Assembly: GCA_029932015.1 (NCBI GenBank)
Contig: JAOZQW010000185.1
Coordinates: forward strand, 1-5,041
Direction: 5' to 3'
DNA from: Candidatus Fermentibacteraceae bacterium
GTDB taxonomy: Bacteria > Fermentibacterota > Fermentibacteria > Fermentibacterales > JCC-6
Length of the DNA: 5,041 nucleotides
Of this stretch, positions 1 to 5,041 are shown in pieces; positions within the stretch are counted from its first letter, which is position 1, and each line of letters opens with the position of its first letter. The position numbers and the translations under genes were made by a program. The notes below the pieces were generated by a model that was not told the DNA's origin, did no database searches, and was given only the letters and a program-made list of their open reading frames with translations.

Positions 1-291
1 AGAAACCAGTTTCCCATCTGGTGCGAGGAATGGAGCCCATCTGAGCCCCTCCATCTTCTCCATTGCCAGTATGAGATCTGCCGTCCCCTTCTCAACGAGA
101 GGACTGAATACTTTCCTGCCGAAGCGAACGTGACTGGAGACGCTTCCACCTCTTTGTGCCATTCCGTGAACTTCACTTTTCTTGACGTCGTATCCCTGCA
201 GCATGGCGGCTGCACAAAGCACTTCACTGGCCAGAAGAATCCCCTGTCCTCCTGTGCCGCATATGACGACATTGAAGGTCTTATCAATCAT
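1..291 (-). CDS. iorB: Indolepyruvate ferredoxin oxidoreductase beta subunit, N-terminal part (runs off left edge)
   Basis: This is the small, gamma-domain subunit of the IorAB enzyme, which oxidatively decarboxylates arylpyruvates to aryl-acetyl-CoA and passes electrons to ferredoxin in the cytoplasm. I translated 97 codons by hand; the start is present and the 3' end lies beyond base 1, so roughly half of a family member of about 190-200 residues is visible. The N-terminus holds the glycine-rich GTGGQGI segment (residues 12-18), followed by EVHGMAQRGGSVSSHVRFG (about 40-58), both hallmarks of the pyruvate/ketoisovalerate oxidoreductase gamma domain. The ATG shares an ATGA overlap with the iorA stop. 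A GGAGG lies 7 nt upstream inside the end of iorA (299-303), so translation is probably coupled to iorA. No frameshift is seen in the visible part. Family assignment is firm; the exact 2-oxoacid substrate is inferred. Confidence 0.93.
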   Translation of the reverse strand, partial: MIDKTFNVVICGTGGQGILLASEVLCAAAMLQGYDVKKSEVHGMAQRGGSVSSHVRFGRKVFSPLVEKGTADLILAMEKMEGLRWAPFLAPDGKLVS

Positions 292-2078
292 TCCAGTCCC
301 TCCATGTCCTTTGAAATGGCATCAACGGGGCAGACCTGCACGCAGAGATCGCAGTTCGGCCAGCAGAGCATACCGCTGATTACAGGCTTGTCATCCTCCC
401 AGCTGATAGCGGGACAGCCGAGTTTCATGCACATTTTGCATGAGATACATTTATCAGGGTCAAGTATCGCCACTGACTTCCTTGCGGGCCTGTATGCCAT
501 TACGCAGGGCCTCCGCGTAATGATCACGGAGAGTTCGTCCCTCTCAAATTCTTCCTTAAAGACTTTCTCCATCTCTATCAGATCATGCGGGTCGATCACC
601 CTTACATGTTTCACGCCGCATGCCCTGCAGAGCTGCTCGATATCAAGAACCGGCGCAGGCTGGCCATTCAGTCTCTTGCCAGTGGTCGGATTCTGCTGGC
701 CGCCTGTCATGGCGGTCAGACTGTTATCCATTATCATGACTGTTCCTGTGTTGCCGTTGTAAACCATATCAATGAGACCTGTTACGCCGGAGTGTACGAA
801 TGTGGATTCTCCTATCGCGGCCACCAGCTTCCCATAGCCCTCTCTGCCAACTGCTTTCTCGATACCGCTGAGAACCCCGATGGAGGCACCCATGCAGACG
901 GTGGTTTCCAGCGCATTGTGCGGTGGCATCATCCCCAGTGTGTAGCAGCCTATATCACCGGTAGAACTGCCTTTCAGCTTGCTCAGGCAGTAGAAAGCGC
1001 CTCTGTGCGGACAGCCGGGACACATGGCCGGCGGTCTGGCTGGAAGTTCGACTGGATACCAGGTAACGGCCTTGGTCGTTCCCGGATGCAGTGCCTTCCT
1101 GACAAGTTCCGGATTCAGTTCGCCCTCGCAGGAGATAATATCCTTGCCGATGGCAGGATTGAGGAATTTCGCCCTGATGCGCTCTTCGAGGTATGGCTCT
1201 CCCTCCTCGACGAAGATGACCCTGTCAACCATACCGAGGAATTTCTCTATCAGGTTCCAGGGCAACGGATTGCTCATCCCTATCTTCAGTACGCTCGTCT
1301 TGGGACTGACTTCCTTCACAAACTGGTAGGAGATACCGCTGGTTATAACCCCGAGGGTTGTATCTGCTCCCTCTTCGATCCAGTTGAGATCACTCTCGGA
1401 ACCCCAGGCGGAGAGGTCCTCAAGTCTTTTAACCACCCTGGAATGCATCTTCCTCGCGTTCATTGGAATAGGCACTCTTTTGGCGATGTCTGCCTTGTAT
1501 CCCTTTACAGGAACCTCTATCCGGGGTCCGACTTTCACCATGCTCTTAGAATGGCATATTCGAGTGGTCATCCTGAGCAGAACAGGCGTATCGAAATCCT
1601 CGGATATCCGCAGGCCTTCTATGACCATATCTCTGGCCTCCTGGCTGTCGGAAGGCTCGAGAATCACGACTTTGGCCGCACGTCCCATGAGTCGGTTGTC
1701 CTGCTCGTTCTGGCTCGAGTGCATACCGGGATCATCGGCGGAGACTATCAGGATCCCGCCGGTCGCTCCTATGTAGCTCAGCGTGAAGAGCGGATCGGCA
1801 GCTACGTTGAGACCAACATGCTTCATCGCGGTAAGCACCCTCGCACCTCCAAAGGAAGCTCCGGCGATCACCTCCATGCCGACCTTCTCGTTGGGTGCCC
1901 ACTGAGCATCTATTTCGGGATAGTCTTCGGCAACGGCCTCCAGTATTTCAGTCGATGGGGTTCCGGGATAGGCTGATGCGAAATGTACTCCTGCTTCCCA
2001 TGCGCCTCTGGCTACCGCTTCGTTACCGGAGAGCAGCAGTGCTCCTTCAGTTACGGCGTTCAGTTTCTTCTTCTTCAT
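288..2078 (-). CDS. iorA: Indolepyruvate ferredoxin oxidoreductase alpha subunit
   Basis: This is the large subunit of the thiamine-diphosphate enzyme that converts indolepyruvate, phenylpyruvate and related 2-oxoacids plus CoA to acyl-CoA, CO2 and reduced ferredoxin. The 596 residues match the usual length of about 600. In order: an N-terminal pyrimidine-binding domain with YPGTPSTEI (37-45) and EKVGMEVIAGASFGGAR (64-80); a middle domain; a TPP-binding domain with CPGCPHRG (353-360), GDIGCYTLG (374-382), GEST (423-426) and DNSLTAMTGG (451-460); and a C-terminal two-cluster ferredoxin domain with cysteines 544, 547, 550, 555 and 572, 576, 579, 583. Two oddities are Glu424 where I expect Asp in the GDST motif, and CxxxC instead of CxxC opening the second cluster. 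I chose the ATG at 2078 because GGAAGG lies 6 nt upstream. The longer frame back to 2135 needs a TTG and overlaps buk. The gene follows buk by 31 bp and overlaps iorB by 4 bp. Confidence 0.96.
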   Translation of the reverse strand: MKKKKLNAVTEGALLLSGNEAVARGAWEAGVHFASAYPGTPSTEILEAVAEDYPEIDAQWAPNEKVGMEVIAGASFGGARVLTAMKHVGLNVAADPLFTLSYIGATGGILIVSADDPGMHSSQNEQDNRLMGRAAKVVILEPSDSQEARDMVIEGLRISEDFDTPVLLRMTTRICHSKSMVKVGPRIEVPVKGYKADIAKRVPIPMNARKMHSRVVKRLEDLSAWGSESDLNWIEEGADTTLGVITSGISYQFVKEVSPKTSVLKIGMSNPLPWNLIEKFLGMVDRVIFVEEGEPYLEERIRAKFLNPAIGKDIISCEGELNPELVRKALHPGTTKAVTWYPVELPARPPAMCPGCPHRGAFYCLSKLKGSSTGDIGCYTLGMMPPHNALETTVCMGASIGVLSGIEKAVGREGYGKLVAAIGESTFVHSGVTGLIDMVYNGNTGTVMIMDNSLTAMTGGQQNPTTGKRLNGQPAPVLDIEQLCRACGVKHVRVIDPHDLIEMEKVFKEEFERDELSVIITRRPCVMAYRPARKSVAILDPDKCISCKMCMKLGCPAISWEDDKPVISGMLCWPNCDLCVQVCPVDAISKDMEGLE

Positions 2079-2084
2079 CGAGCA

Positions 2085-2090
2085 CCTTCC
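2085..2090 (-). promoter_or_regulatory. Ribosome binding site of iorA (decides the start)
   Basis: GGAAGG on the minus strand sits 6 nt before the ATG at 2078. It supports a 596-residue IorA starting MKKKKLNAV rather than a 19-residue-longer protein from the TTG at 2135. The extra residues would lie inside the end of buk and show no family-like sequence. Confidence 0.7.
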
Positions 2091-2109
2091 GTTCCCGTCG
2101 GTAGGTCCA

Positions 2110-3192
2110 TCATATGTATGTCCTCTCCTCTTCAACGCCGTCGAGGACCCTGAGGACCCCTCGCACCAGCGCTTCCAGCTCCTCTTCTCCGGGGAAGACG
2201 ATGATCTCTCCCAGAAAACCTATACTCTCGGCCAGCCTGTCTATCATCCATTTATTGTTAGCTATGCCGCCAGTGATGACCACTGCATCCACCGCTCCAT
2301 GAAGAGTAGTCGCCATGGCACCGGCTTCCTTGGCTATCTGGTAGGCCATTGCTCTCAGAGCCAGGTCGCATTCCGCATCTCCAGCAGCCGCCCTTTCGCG
2401 AGCCTCGCCCACATGATCGGTCCCTGTATAAGCCTTCAGACCGCCCTCCCGGAGGAGCATCTTTTTCATGTCCTTCCAGGTGTGATCACCGGACAGGCAC
2501 ATCCTCACAAGTCCTGTAGTGGGAAGCGAGCCGACCCTCTGTGGACTGAATGGTCCCCCGTCGTTCGCCTGACTGACATCTATCATTCTGCCTCTGCGGA
2601 TGGCATTGACAGATATACCGCTTCCGAGATGCAGCACAACCAGATTGATCTCGGAGAGATGTCTGCCCAGCTTCTCCGCCGCCTTGTAGGATACCATCCG
2701 AATATTCAGGGCATGACTGAGGCTGGTCCTGGGTAGAGACGGCAGCCCGGAGAGCCTGGCCTCTTCCACCATCTCGTCAACACAGACAGGATCCACAATG
2801 AAGGCCGGTATCCCTGATTCCCTGGCAATATCATAGACGATCAGAGCCCCCAGATTCGATGGATGATCGGCCTGAAGGGTTGATCCCTCTCTGACTTCTT
2901 CAACCAGGGTCTCATTCACACGATAGGTGCCGCTTGCCAGCGGCTTGAAGGCTCCTCCTCTTCCGACGACCGCATCCAGCTCGGCCGGCGTGTAGCCGGC
3001 TCTTTCAAGTGCTCTGAGCACTATTTCCGCTCTGAACTCCATCTGGTCAAAAGTCGTCGAAAATTCGGCCAGCTCCTCTGGAAGATGCCGGATATTGTCC
3101 TCGAATATAGCGTCCGCCTCTCTGAAGAGGCCCATTTTGGTGGAAGTTCCTCCCGGATTGACCGCTAGAATGAGCCGTCCTCCGTCAGGCAT
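2110..3192 (-). CDS. buk: Butyrate kinase (acyl-phosphate:ADP phosphotransferase)
   Basis: This cytoplasmic kinase of the acetate/butyrate kinase (ASKHA) fold transfers phosphate from an acyl-phosphate to ADP, giving the free acid and ATP. The 360 residues match the family length of about 355-360. Visible signatures are the N-terminal phosphate-binding strand ILAVNPGGTSTKMG (8-21), GRGGAFKPLASGTYRVNE (78-94), HPSNLGALI (110-118), AFIVDPVCVDEM (130-141), SHALN (159-163), the phosphate-2 segment HLGSGISVNA (188-197), GGPFSPQRVGSLPTTG (212-227) and the adenosine loop DAVVITGGIANN (302-313). The pattern is that of butyrate rather than acetate kinases. I chose the ATG at 3192 because GGAGG lies 5 nt upstream; the longer frame starts with a GTG at 3216 lacking a site. 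The gene overlaps the ptb stop by 8 bp, suggesting translational coupling. Substrate chain type cannot be read from sequence; next to iorAB, aryl- or branched-acyl phosphates are plausible. Confidence 0.95.
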   Translation of the reverse strand: MPDGGRLILAVNPGGTSTKMGLFREADAIFEDNIRHLPEELAEFSTTFDQMEFRAEIVLRALERAGYTPAELDAVVGRGGAFKPLASGTYRVNETLVEEVREGSTLQADHPSNLGALIVYDIARESGIPAFIVDPVCVDEMVEEARLSGLPSLPRTSLSHALNIRMVSYKAAEKLGRHLSEINLVVLHLGSGISVNAIRRGRMIDVSQANDGGPFSPQRVGSLPTTGLVRMCLSGDHTWKDMKKMLLREGGLKAYTGTDHVGEARERAAAGDAECDLALRAMAYQIAKEAGAMATTLHGAVDAVVITGGIANNKWMIDRLAESIGFLGEIIVFPGEEELEALVRGVLRVLDGVEEERTYI

Positions 3193-4084
3193 TTCCGCCT
3201 CCGGCCGTGACCACACCCATTGCGAGTGAGTTGATCTTGGTTATAGGCTGGTCGGATCTGGACAGCATAACCACTGGGGCTGCCGCTCCGGCGATTAGCC
3301 CTCCGCCTTCGGCTCCTGCCATATACATGAGCCCCTTTGCAAAGATGTTGCAGCAACTGATGTCCGGTGCTATGAGAACGTTTGCCTGTCCTGCGACTGC
3401 CCCTGTCATTCCTTTGATAGCTGCAGCCTCGGGATCCATTGCTCCATCAACAGCCATCGGTCCATCGACTTTCAGCCCGGGTATTCCTTCTCTTGAGAGC
3501 TTCGCGAATAGAATTGTCTCCGGTATTTTTTCATTCTCCACTTCGATAGCCGCGAGAAAGGCAACCCTCGGTTCTCCTCCCAGTTTCTCAATGACTCCGG
3601 CTGCATTAATTGCTATTTGTCTCAGTGCTTCTTCGTCCGGATGAATGTTAAGACCTCCGTCCGAAACGGCCACGATCCTGTTCTGCATCGGAGACTGAAT
3701 AACTGCCACATGGCTGAGTATCTGGCCAGTGCGAAGCCCTGCCTGCTCATCGAGGATAGCTTTCAGGAAGATAGATGTCTTGAGCATGCCCTTCATGAGC
3801 ATGGTTGCCTCTCCAGCCCTAACGAGTTCCACTGCGCGAGATGCGGCTGCCACGGTGTCATCAACATCCTGAATCTCTATCTCGCCTGGCAGACTTGCTC
3901 CAAGCCCCTCCAGTGATTCCTTCACGGCCGCTGAAGGTGCGATTACCACTGCTGAGGCGAGTCCCTCCTCCACCGATCTAAGCAGCGCCTCAATAGAAGA
4001 GGGATCGTGCCCCATGGGAACAGCAACCCTCGCTCCTCGAATTGTTCTGGCTGCATCTCTTATCTTGCTGAAGTTGTTGAGCAA
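3185..4084 (-). CDS. ptb: Phosphate butyryltransferase (phosphotransbutyrylase)
   Basis: This cytoplasmic enzyme of the phosphate acetyl/butyryl transferase family swaps CoA for phosphate on an acyl-CoA, making the acyl-phosphate that Buk uses. The 299 residues fit the phosphotransbutyrylase length of about 300. Recognisable blocks are MLMKGMLKTSIFLKAIL (95-111), GLRTGQILSHVAV (116-128), VSDGGLNIHPD (140-150), KVDGPMAVDGAMDPEAA (205-221), and the C-terminal GQANVLIAPDISCCNIFAKGL (232-252) with GAAAPVVMLSRSD (266-278). The start given is a TTG at 4084. It yields MLNNFSKI, which lines up well with the start of known clostridial Ptb proteins. The only upstream signal for it is a run of eight G. 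A better-looking ATG at 4103 with AGAAGG upstream is out of frame by that run, so the true start is uncertain by about six codons. It is the first gene of the operon. Confidence 0.94.
   Translation of the reverse strand: MLNNFSKIRDAARTIRGARVAVPMGHDPSSIEALLRSVEEGLASAVVIAPSAAVKESLEGLGASLPGEIEIQDVDDTVAAASRAVELVRAGEATMLMKGMLKTSIFLKAILDEQAGLRTGQILSHVAVIQSPMQNRIVAVSDGGLNIHPDEEALRQIAINAAGVIEKLGGEPRVAFLAAIEVENEKIPETILFAKLSREGIPGLKVDGPMAVDGAMDPEAAAIKGMTGAVAGQANVLIAPDISCCNIFAKGLMYMAGAEGGGLIAGAAAPVVMLSRSDQPITKINSLAMGVVTAGGGNA
3198..3202 (-). promoter_or_regulatory. Ribosome binding site of buk inside the ptb 3' end
   Basis: GGAGG on the minus strand, 5 nt before the ATG at 3192, lies within the last codons of ptb. 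It fixes the buk start at 3192 over the GTG at 3216. It also places buk initiation where ribosomes finishing ptb arrive. Confidence 0.75.
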
Positions 4085-4088
4085 ATCG

Positions 4089-4096
4089 CCCCCCCC
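4089..4096 (-). repeat. Homopolymer G8 (C8 on the plus strand) at the ptb translation start
   Basis: Eight identical bases stand 4 nt before the TTG start of ptb and 4 nt after the ATG at 4101-4103. The tract may act as a crude G-rich ribosome binding site. With seven G instead of eight, the upstream ATG would read directly into ptb (MNRGGDLLNNFSKI). Length variation or a base-calling error here would change the annotated start but not the enzyme body. Confidence 0.8.
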
Positions 4097-4160
4097 TGTT
4101 CATCTTACCTTCTGCACTGAAAATTAGCGACAGGTGTCCCTGACTCCGGAAGGTTTGTGG

Positions 4161-4182
4161 AACCTGGTGTAACCGGCAGGTT
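4161..4182. promoter_or_regulatory. Putative operator: inverted repeat AACCTG-N10-CAGGTT
   Basis: A perfect 6-bp inverted repeat with a 10-nt spacer spans 22 bp. That size suits a dimeric helix-turn-helix regulator. It ends within the extended -10 motif of the plus-strand unit, a position where a bound protein would block RNA polymerase. A third half-site (AGGTT, 4151-4155) lies next to it. The regulator is not in this window; the role is inferred from symmetry and position only. Confidence 0.35.
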
Positions 4183-4190
4183 GATATTAT
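4182..4190 (+). promoter_or_regulatory. Putative extended -10 promoter for the HAD unit
   Basis: The bases read TGA-TATTAT, a full TGn extension followed by a hexamer differing from TATAAT at one position. No good -35 is present at a 16-18 nt spacing, which is common for extended -10 promoters. Transcription would begin near 4196-4198, downstream of the ATG at 4189 and upstream of the GGAGGAGG ribosome binding site. Confidence 0.45.
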
Positions 4191-4214
4191 GTGTCTGCAT
4201 CTGATGTCAGCCAA

Positions 4215-4222
4215 GGAGGAGG
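4215..4222 (+). promoter_or_regulatory. Ribosome binding site of the HAD gene (decides the start)
   Basis: GGAGGAGG contains two overlapping GGAGG cores, the nearer one 11 nt before the ATG at 4234. The spacing is slightly long. It is nevertheless the only strong site near the candidate starts 4189, 4204 and 4234, so it favours 4234. Confidence 0.55.
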
Positions 4223-4233
4223 GAGCGGCCGGG

Positions 4234-4947
4234 ATGAACCCTGACGATCAGGCGCACGTGAGAACGCTGGATCTGCTGGAAAAGATGTGGACCGCGTCAA
4301 GCGGCATTCTCTTCGATTTCGACGGTGTGCTCGCCGATAGCGAACCGCTCTTTCTCCGATCATGGAACACTGCGCTGACTCCCTGGGATCACTCGATCCC
4401 TGAGGAAGAGTACTGGCTGTACTGGTCCTCGCTTGGCGAAGGGCTGGACGGAGAGATCGCCAGAAAAGGTCTCACGGGAATTGACCGAGAGAGGGCCAGA
4501 GCCTGCCAGAGACGCACCTATGCTGATTTCTGCAGGACCGGGGCTGTTCCCCTCTTCCCGGATGCCCCCCTGCTCCTGCAGACGCTCCTCGCTAAAGAGA
4601 AATCAGGAGGAAGGCCATTCTGTATAGCATCCAATACTCCCTCTGAACTTGTTAGGAATGTCCTCAATAATGGTGGCGCCTCCGAGCCGCGGATCGTAGG
4701 GGGCGAGGGGCTCCGGCGGAAGCCCGCACCTGACATTTTTCTCGCTGCAGCCTCTGAAATTGGGACAATCCCTTCCGAAACGCTTGTCTTCGAAGACACA
4801 TGGAAGGGGGCCGTCGCGGCTAGCCGCGGGGGGTTCCCCTGCATCATCGTGCTCAACCGTCAGAATGCCAGTCTTGACATTTCTGCTAAACTCAAGATAA
4901 ATGGTCTTAAGGATATTCTTGCTGTTCTGAACCGAATTACCTGCTGA
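4234..4947 (+). CDS. HAD-superfamily hydrolase, phosphoglycolate phosphatase / beta-phosphoglucomutase-like
   Basis: This is a cytoplasmic haloacid-dehalogenase-type phosphohydrolase that uses an Asp nucleophile and Mg2+; the substrate is unknown. From the ATG at 4234 it has 237 residues, typical for subfamily I with a helical cap. All four motifs are visible: motif I DFDGVLADSE (28-37, nucleophile Asp28 and acid Asp30), motif II ASNTP (Ser133), motif III RRKPAPDIF (Lys163) and motif IV VFEDTWKGAVAA (Glu187, Asp188). The cap lies between about residues 36 and 110. About 23 residues precede the motif I strand, more than the usual handful, so translation could start later or the extension is real. 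Alternative ATGs at 4189 and 4204 would lengthen it by 15 or 10 residues but lack a good ribosome binding site. It is transcribed away from ptb and probably with the next gene, 20 bp downstream. Family is firm; function beyond a phosphatase or phosphomutase is not assignable. Confidence 0.88.
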   Translation: MNPDDQAHVRTLDLLEKMWTASSGILFDFDGVLADSEPLFLRSWNTALTPWDHSIPEEEYWLYWSSLGEGLDGEIARKGLTGIDRERARACQRRTYADFCRTGAVPLFPDAPLLLQTLLAKEKSGGRPFCIASNTPSELVRNVLNNGGASEPRIVGGEGLRRKPAPDIFLAAASEIGTIPSETLVFEDTWKGAVAASRGGFPCIIVLNRQNASLDISAKLKINGLKDILAVLNRITC

Positions 4948-4967
4948 GTCGCTAAGAAGGAGGGGAC

Positions 4968-5041
4968 ATGCTTCTAATTTCCGGGTCTATGACGATGGCC
5001 TTCATCGGCCTGCTTCTGGGGATACTATTCTGTTTCATGGG
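4968..5041 (+). CDS. Start of an unrecognised membrane protein gene (runs off right edge)
   Basis: The motif AAGGAGG (4957-4963) stands 4 nt before the ATG at 4968, an excellent ribosome binding site. The frame stays open for the 24 complete codons available and encodes MLLISGSMTMAFIGLLLGIL followed by FCFM. This is an almost wholly hydrophobic stretch with no charge, consistent with an N-terminal transmembrane helix or signal anchor. The gene follows the HAD stop by 20 bp with no terminator between, so co-transcription is likely. The fragment is too short to name a family. A resemblance to the N-terminal anchor of RnfB-type subunits came to mind but cannot be supported from 24 residues. Confidence 0.6.
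   Translation, partial: MLLISGSMTMAFIGLLLGILFCFM

Larger units (their letters stand above)
4085..4233. other. Divergent intergenic region between the ptb operon and the HAD gene unit
   Basis: About 150 bp separate the two divergent units and must hold promoters for both. For the plus-strand unit there is an extended -10 motif at 4182-4190. For the minus-strand operon I found no convincing -35/-10 pair; TAAGAT (4107-4102) is only a weak -10 candidate and lies too near the start. Short dyads are present: AGGTT-N5-AACCT (4151-4165), AACCTG-N10-CAGGTT (4161-4182) and CAGG-N4-CCTG (4131-4142). CAGGT cores recur at 4131, 4177 and, inverted, at 4162-4166. No T-rich hairpin terminator or recognisable riboswitch is seen. 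Confidence 0.6.

Noticed and set aside
130..762. A 210-codon plus-strand frame over the iorB/iorA junction
   Set aside because: It overlaps two well-supported minus-strand genes and its Ser/Leu-rich product has no family features.
585..1976. A 463-codon open frame on the plus strand, antisense to iorA
   Set aside because: It lies wholly inside iorA, which has unmistakable domain motifs across the same bases. Its translation shows no recognisable motif, so it is an antisense shadow despite its length.
2079..2135. Longer iorA from a TTG at 2135 (615 residues)
   Set aside because: It would overlap buk, uses a rare start, and is beaten by the ATG at 2078 with GGAAGG 6 nt upstream.
3193..3216. 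Longer buk from a GTG at 3216 (368 residues)
   Set aside because: No ribosome binding site precedes it, whereas the ATG at 3192 has GGAGG at good spacing and gives the usual family N-terminus.
3990..4103. A short minus-strand frame from the ATG at 4103 reading through the G8 tract in another frame
   Set aside because: The product has no family features and overlaps ptb out of frame. Its only interest is the possible one-base slip reported as a finding.
4151..4165. AGGTT-N5-AACCT hairpin as a transcription terminator
   Set aside because: The stem is only 5 bp with no following T-run, and it lies between divergent gene starts where no terminator is needed.
4518..4856. A 112-codon minus-strand frame within the HAD gene
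   Set aside because: It is antisense to a gene whose four catalytic motifs are intact, and it has no recognisable features of its own.

Overview
The window looks like bacterial chromosome from an anaerobic fermenter of amino acids or 2-oxoacids. The evidence is a minus-strand operon joining an acyl-phosphate ATP-forming pair (phosphotransbutyrylase and butyrate kinase) to an oxygen-sensitive, ferredoxin-dependent 2-oxoacid oxidoreductase (IorAB). GGAGG-type ribosome binding sites, tight gene overlaps and G+C somewhat above 50% by eye fit a bacterium. The phylum cannot be read from this sequence. Synergistota, Spirochaetota, Bacteroidota or an uncultured anaerobic lineage are all possible.

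Layout. From about 4084 down to the left edge, one minus-strand operon reads ptb (4084-3185), buk (3192-2110), iorA (2078-288) and iorB (291 to beyond base 1). The genes are tightly packed: ptb and buk overlap by 8 bp, buk and iorA are 31 bp apart, and iorA and iorB share an ATGA overlap. To the right, a divergent plus-strand unit starts with a HAD-family phosphohydrolase (4234-4947). After 20 bp comes the first 25 codons of an unrecognised membrane-protein gene (4968 to the right edge). The only real intergenic region (4085-4233) separates the two units. It holds a G8 tract just upstream of ptb, an inverted repeat AACCTG-N10-CAGGTT, and an extended -10 promoter motif for the plus-strand unit.

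How the genes fit together. IorAB oxidatively decarboxylates aryl (possibly branched) 2-oxoacids made by amino-acid transamination, giving an acyl-CoA and reduced ferredoxin. Ptb exchanges CoA for phosphate, and Buk transfers the phosphate to ADP. The operon therefore encodes a complete route from a 2-oxoacid to a free acid, ATP and reduced ferredoxin. No genes for butyrate synthesis are visible, so the name 'butyrate' kinase may mislead about the true substrate here. No RNA genes, mobile elements, CRISPR arrays or long repeats were seen.
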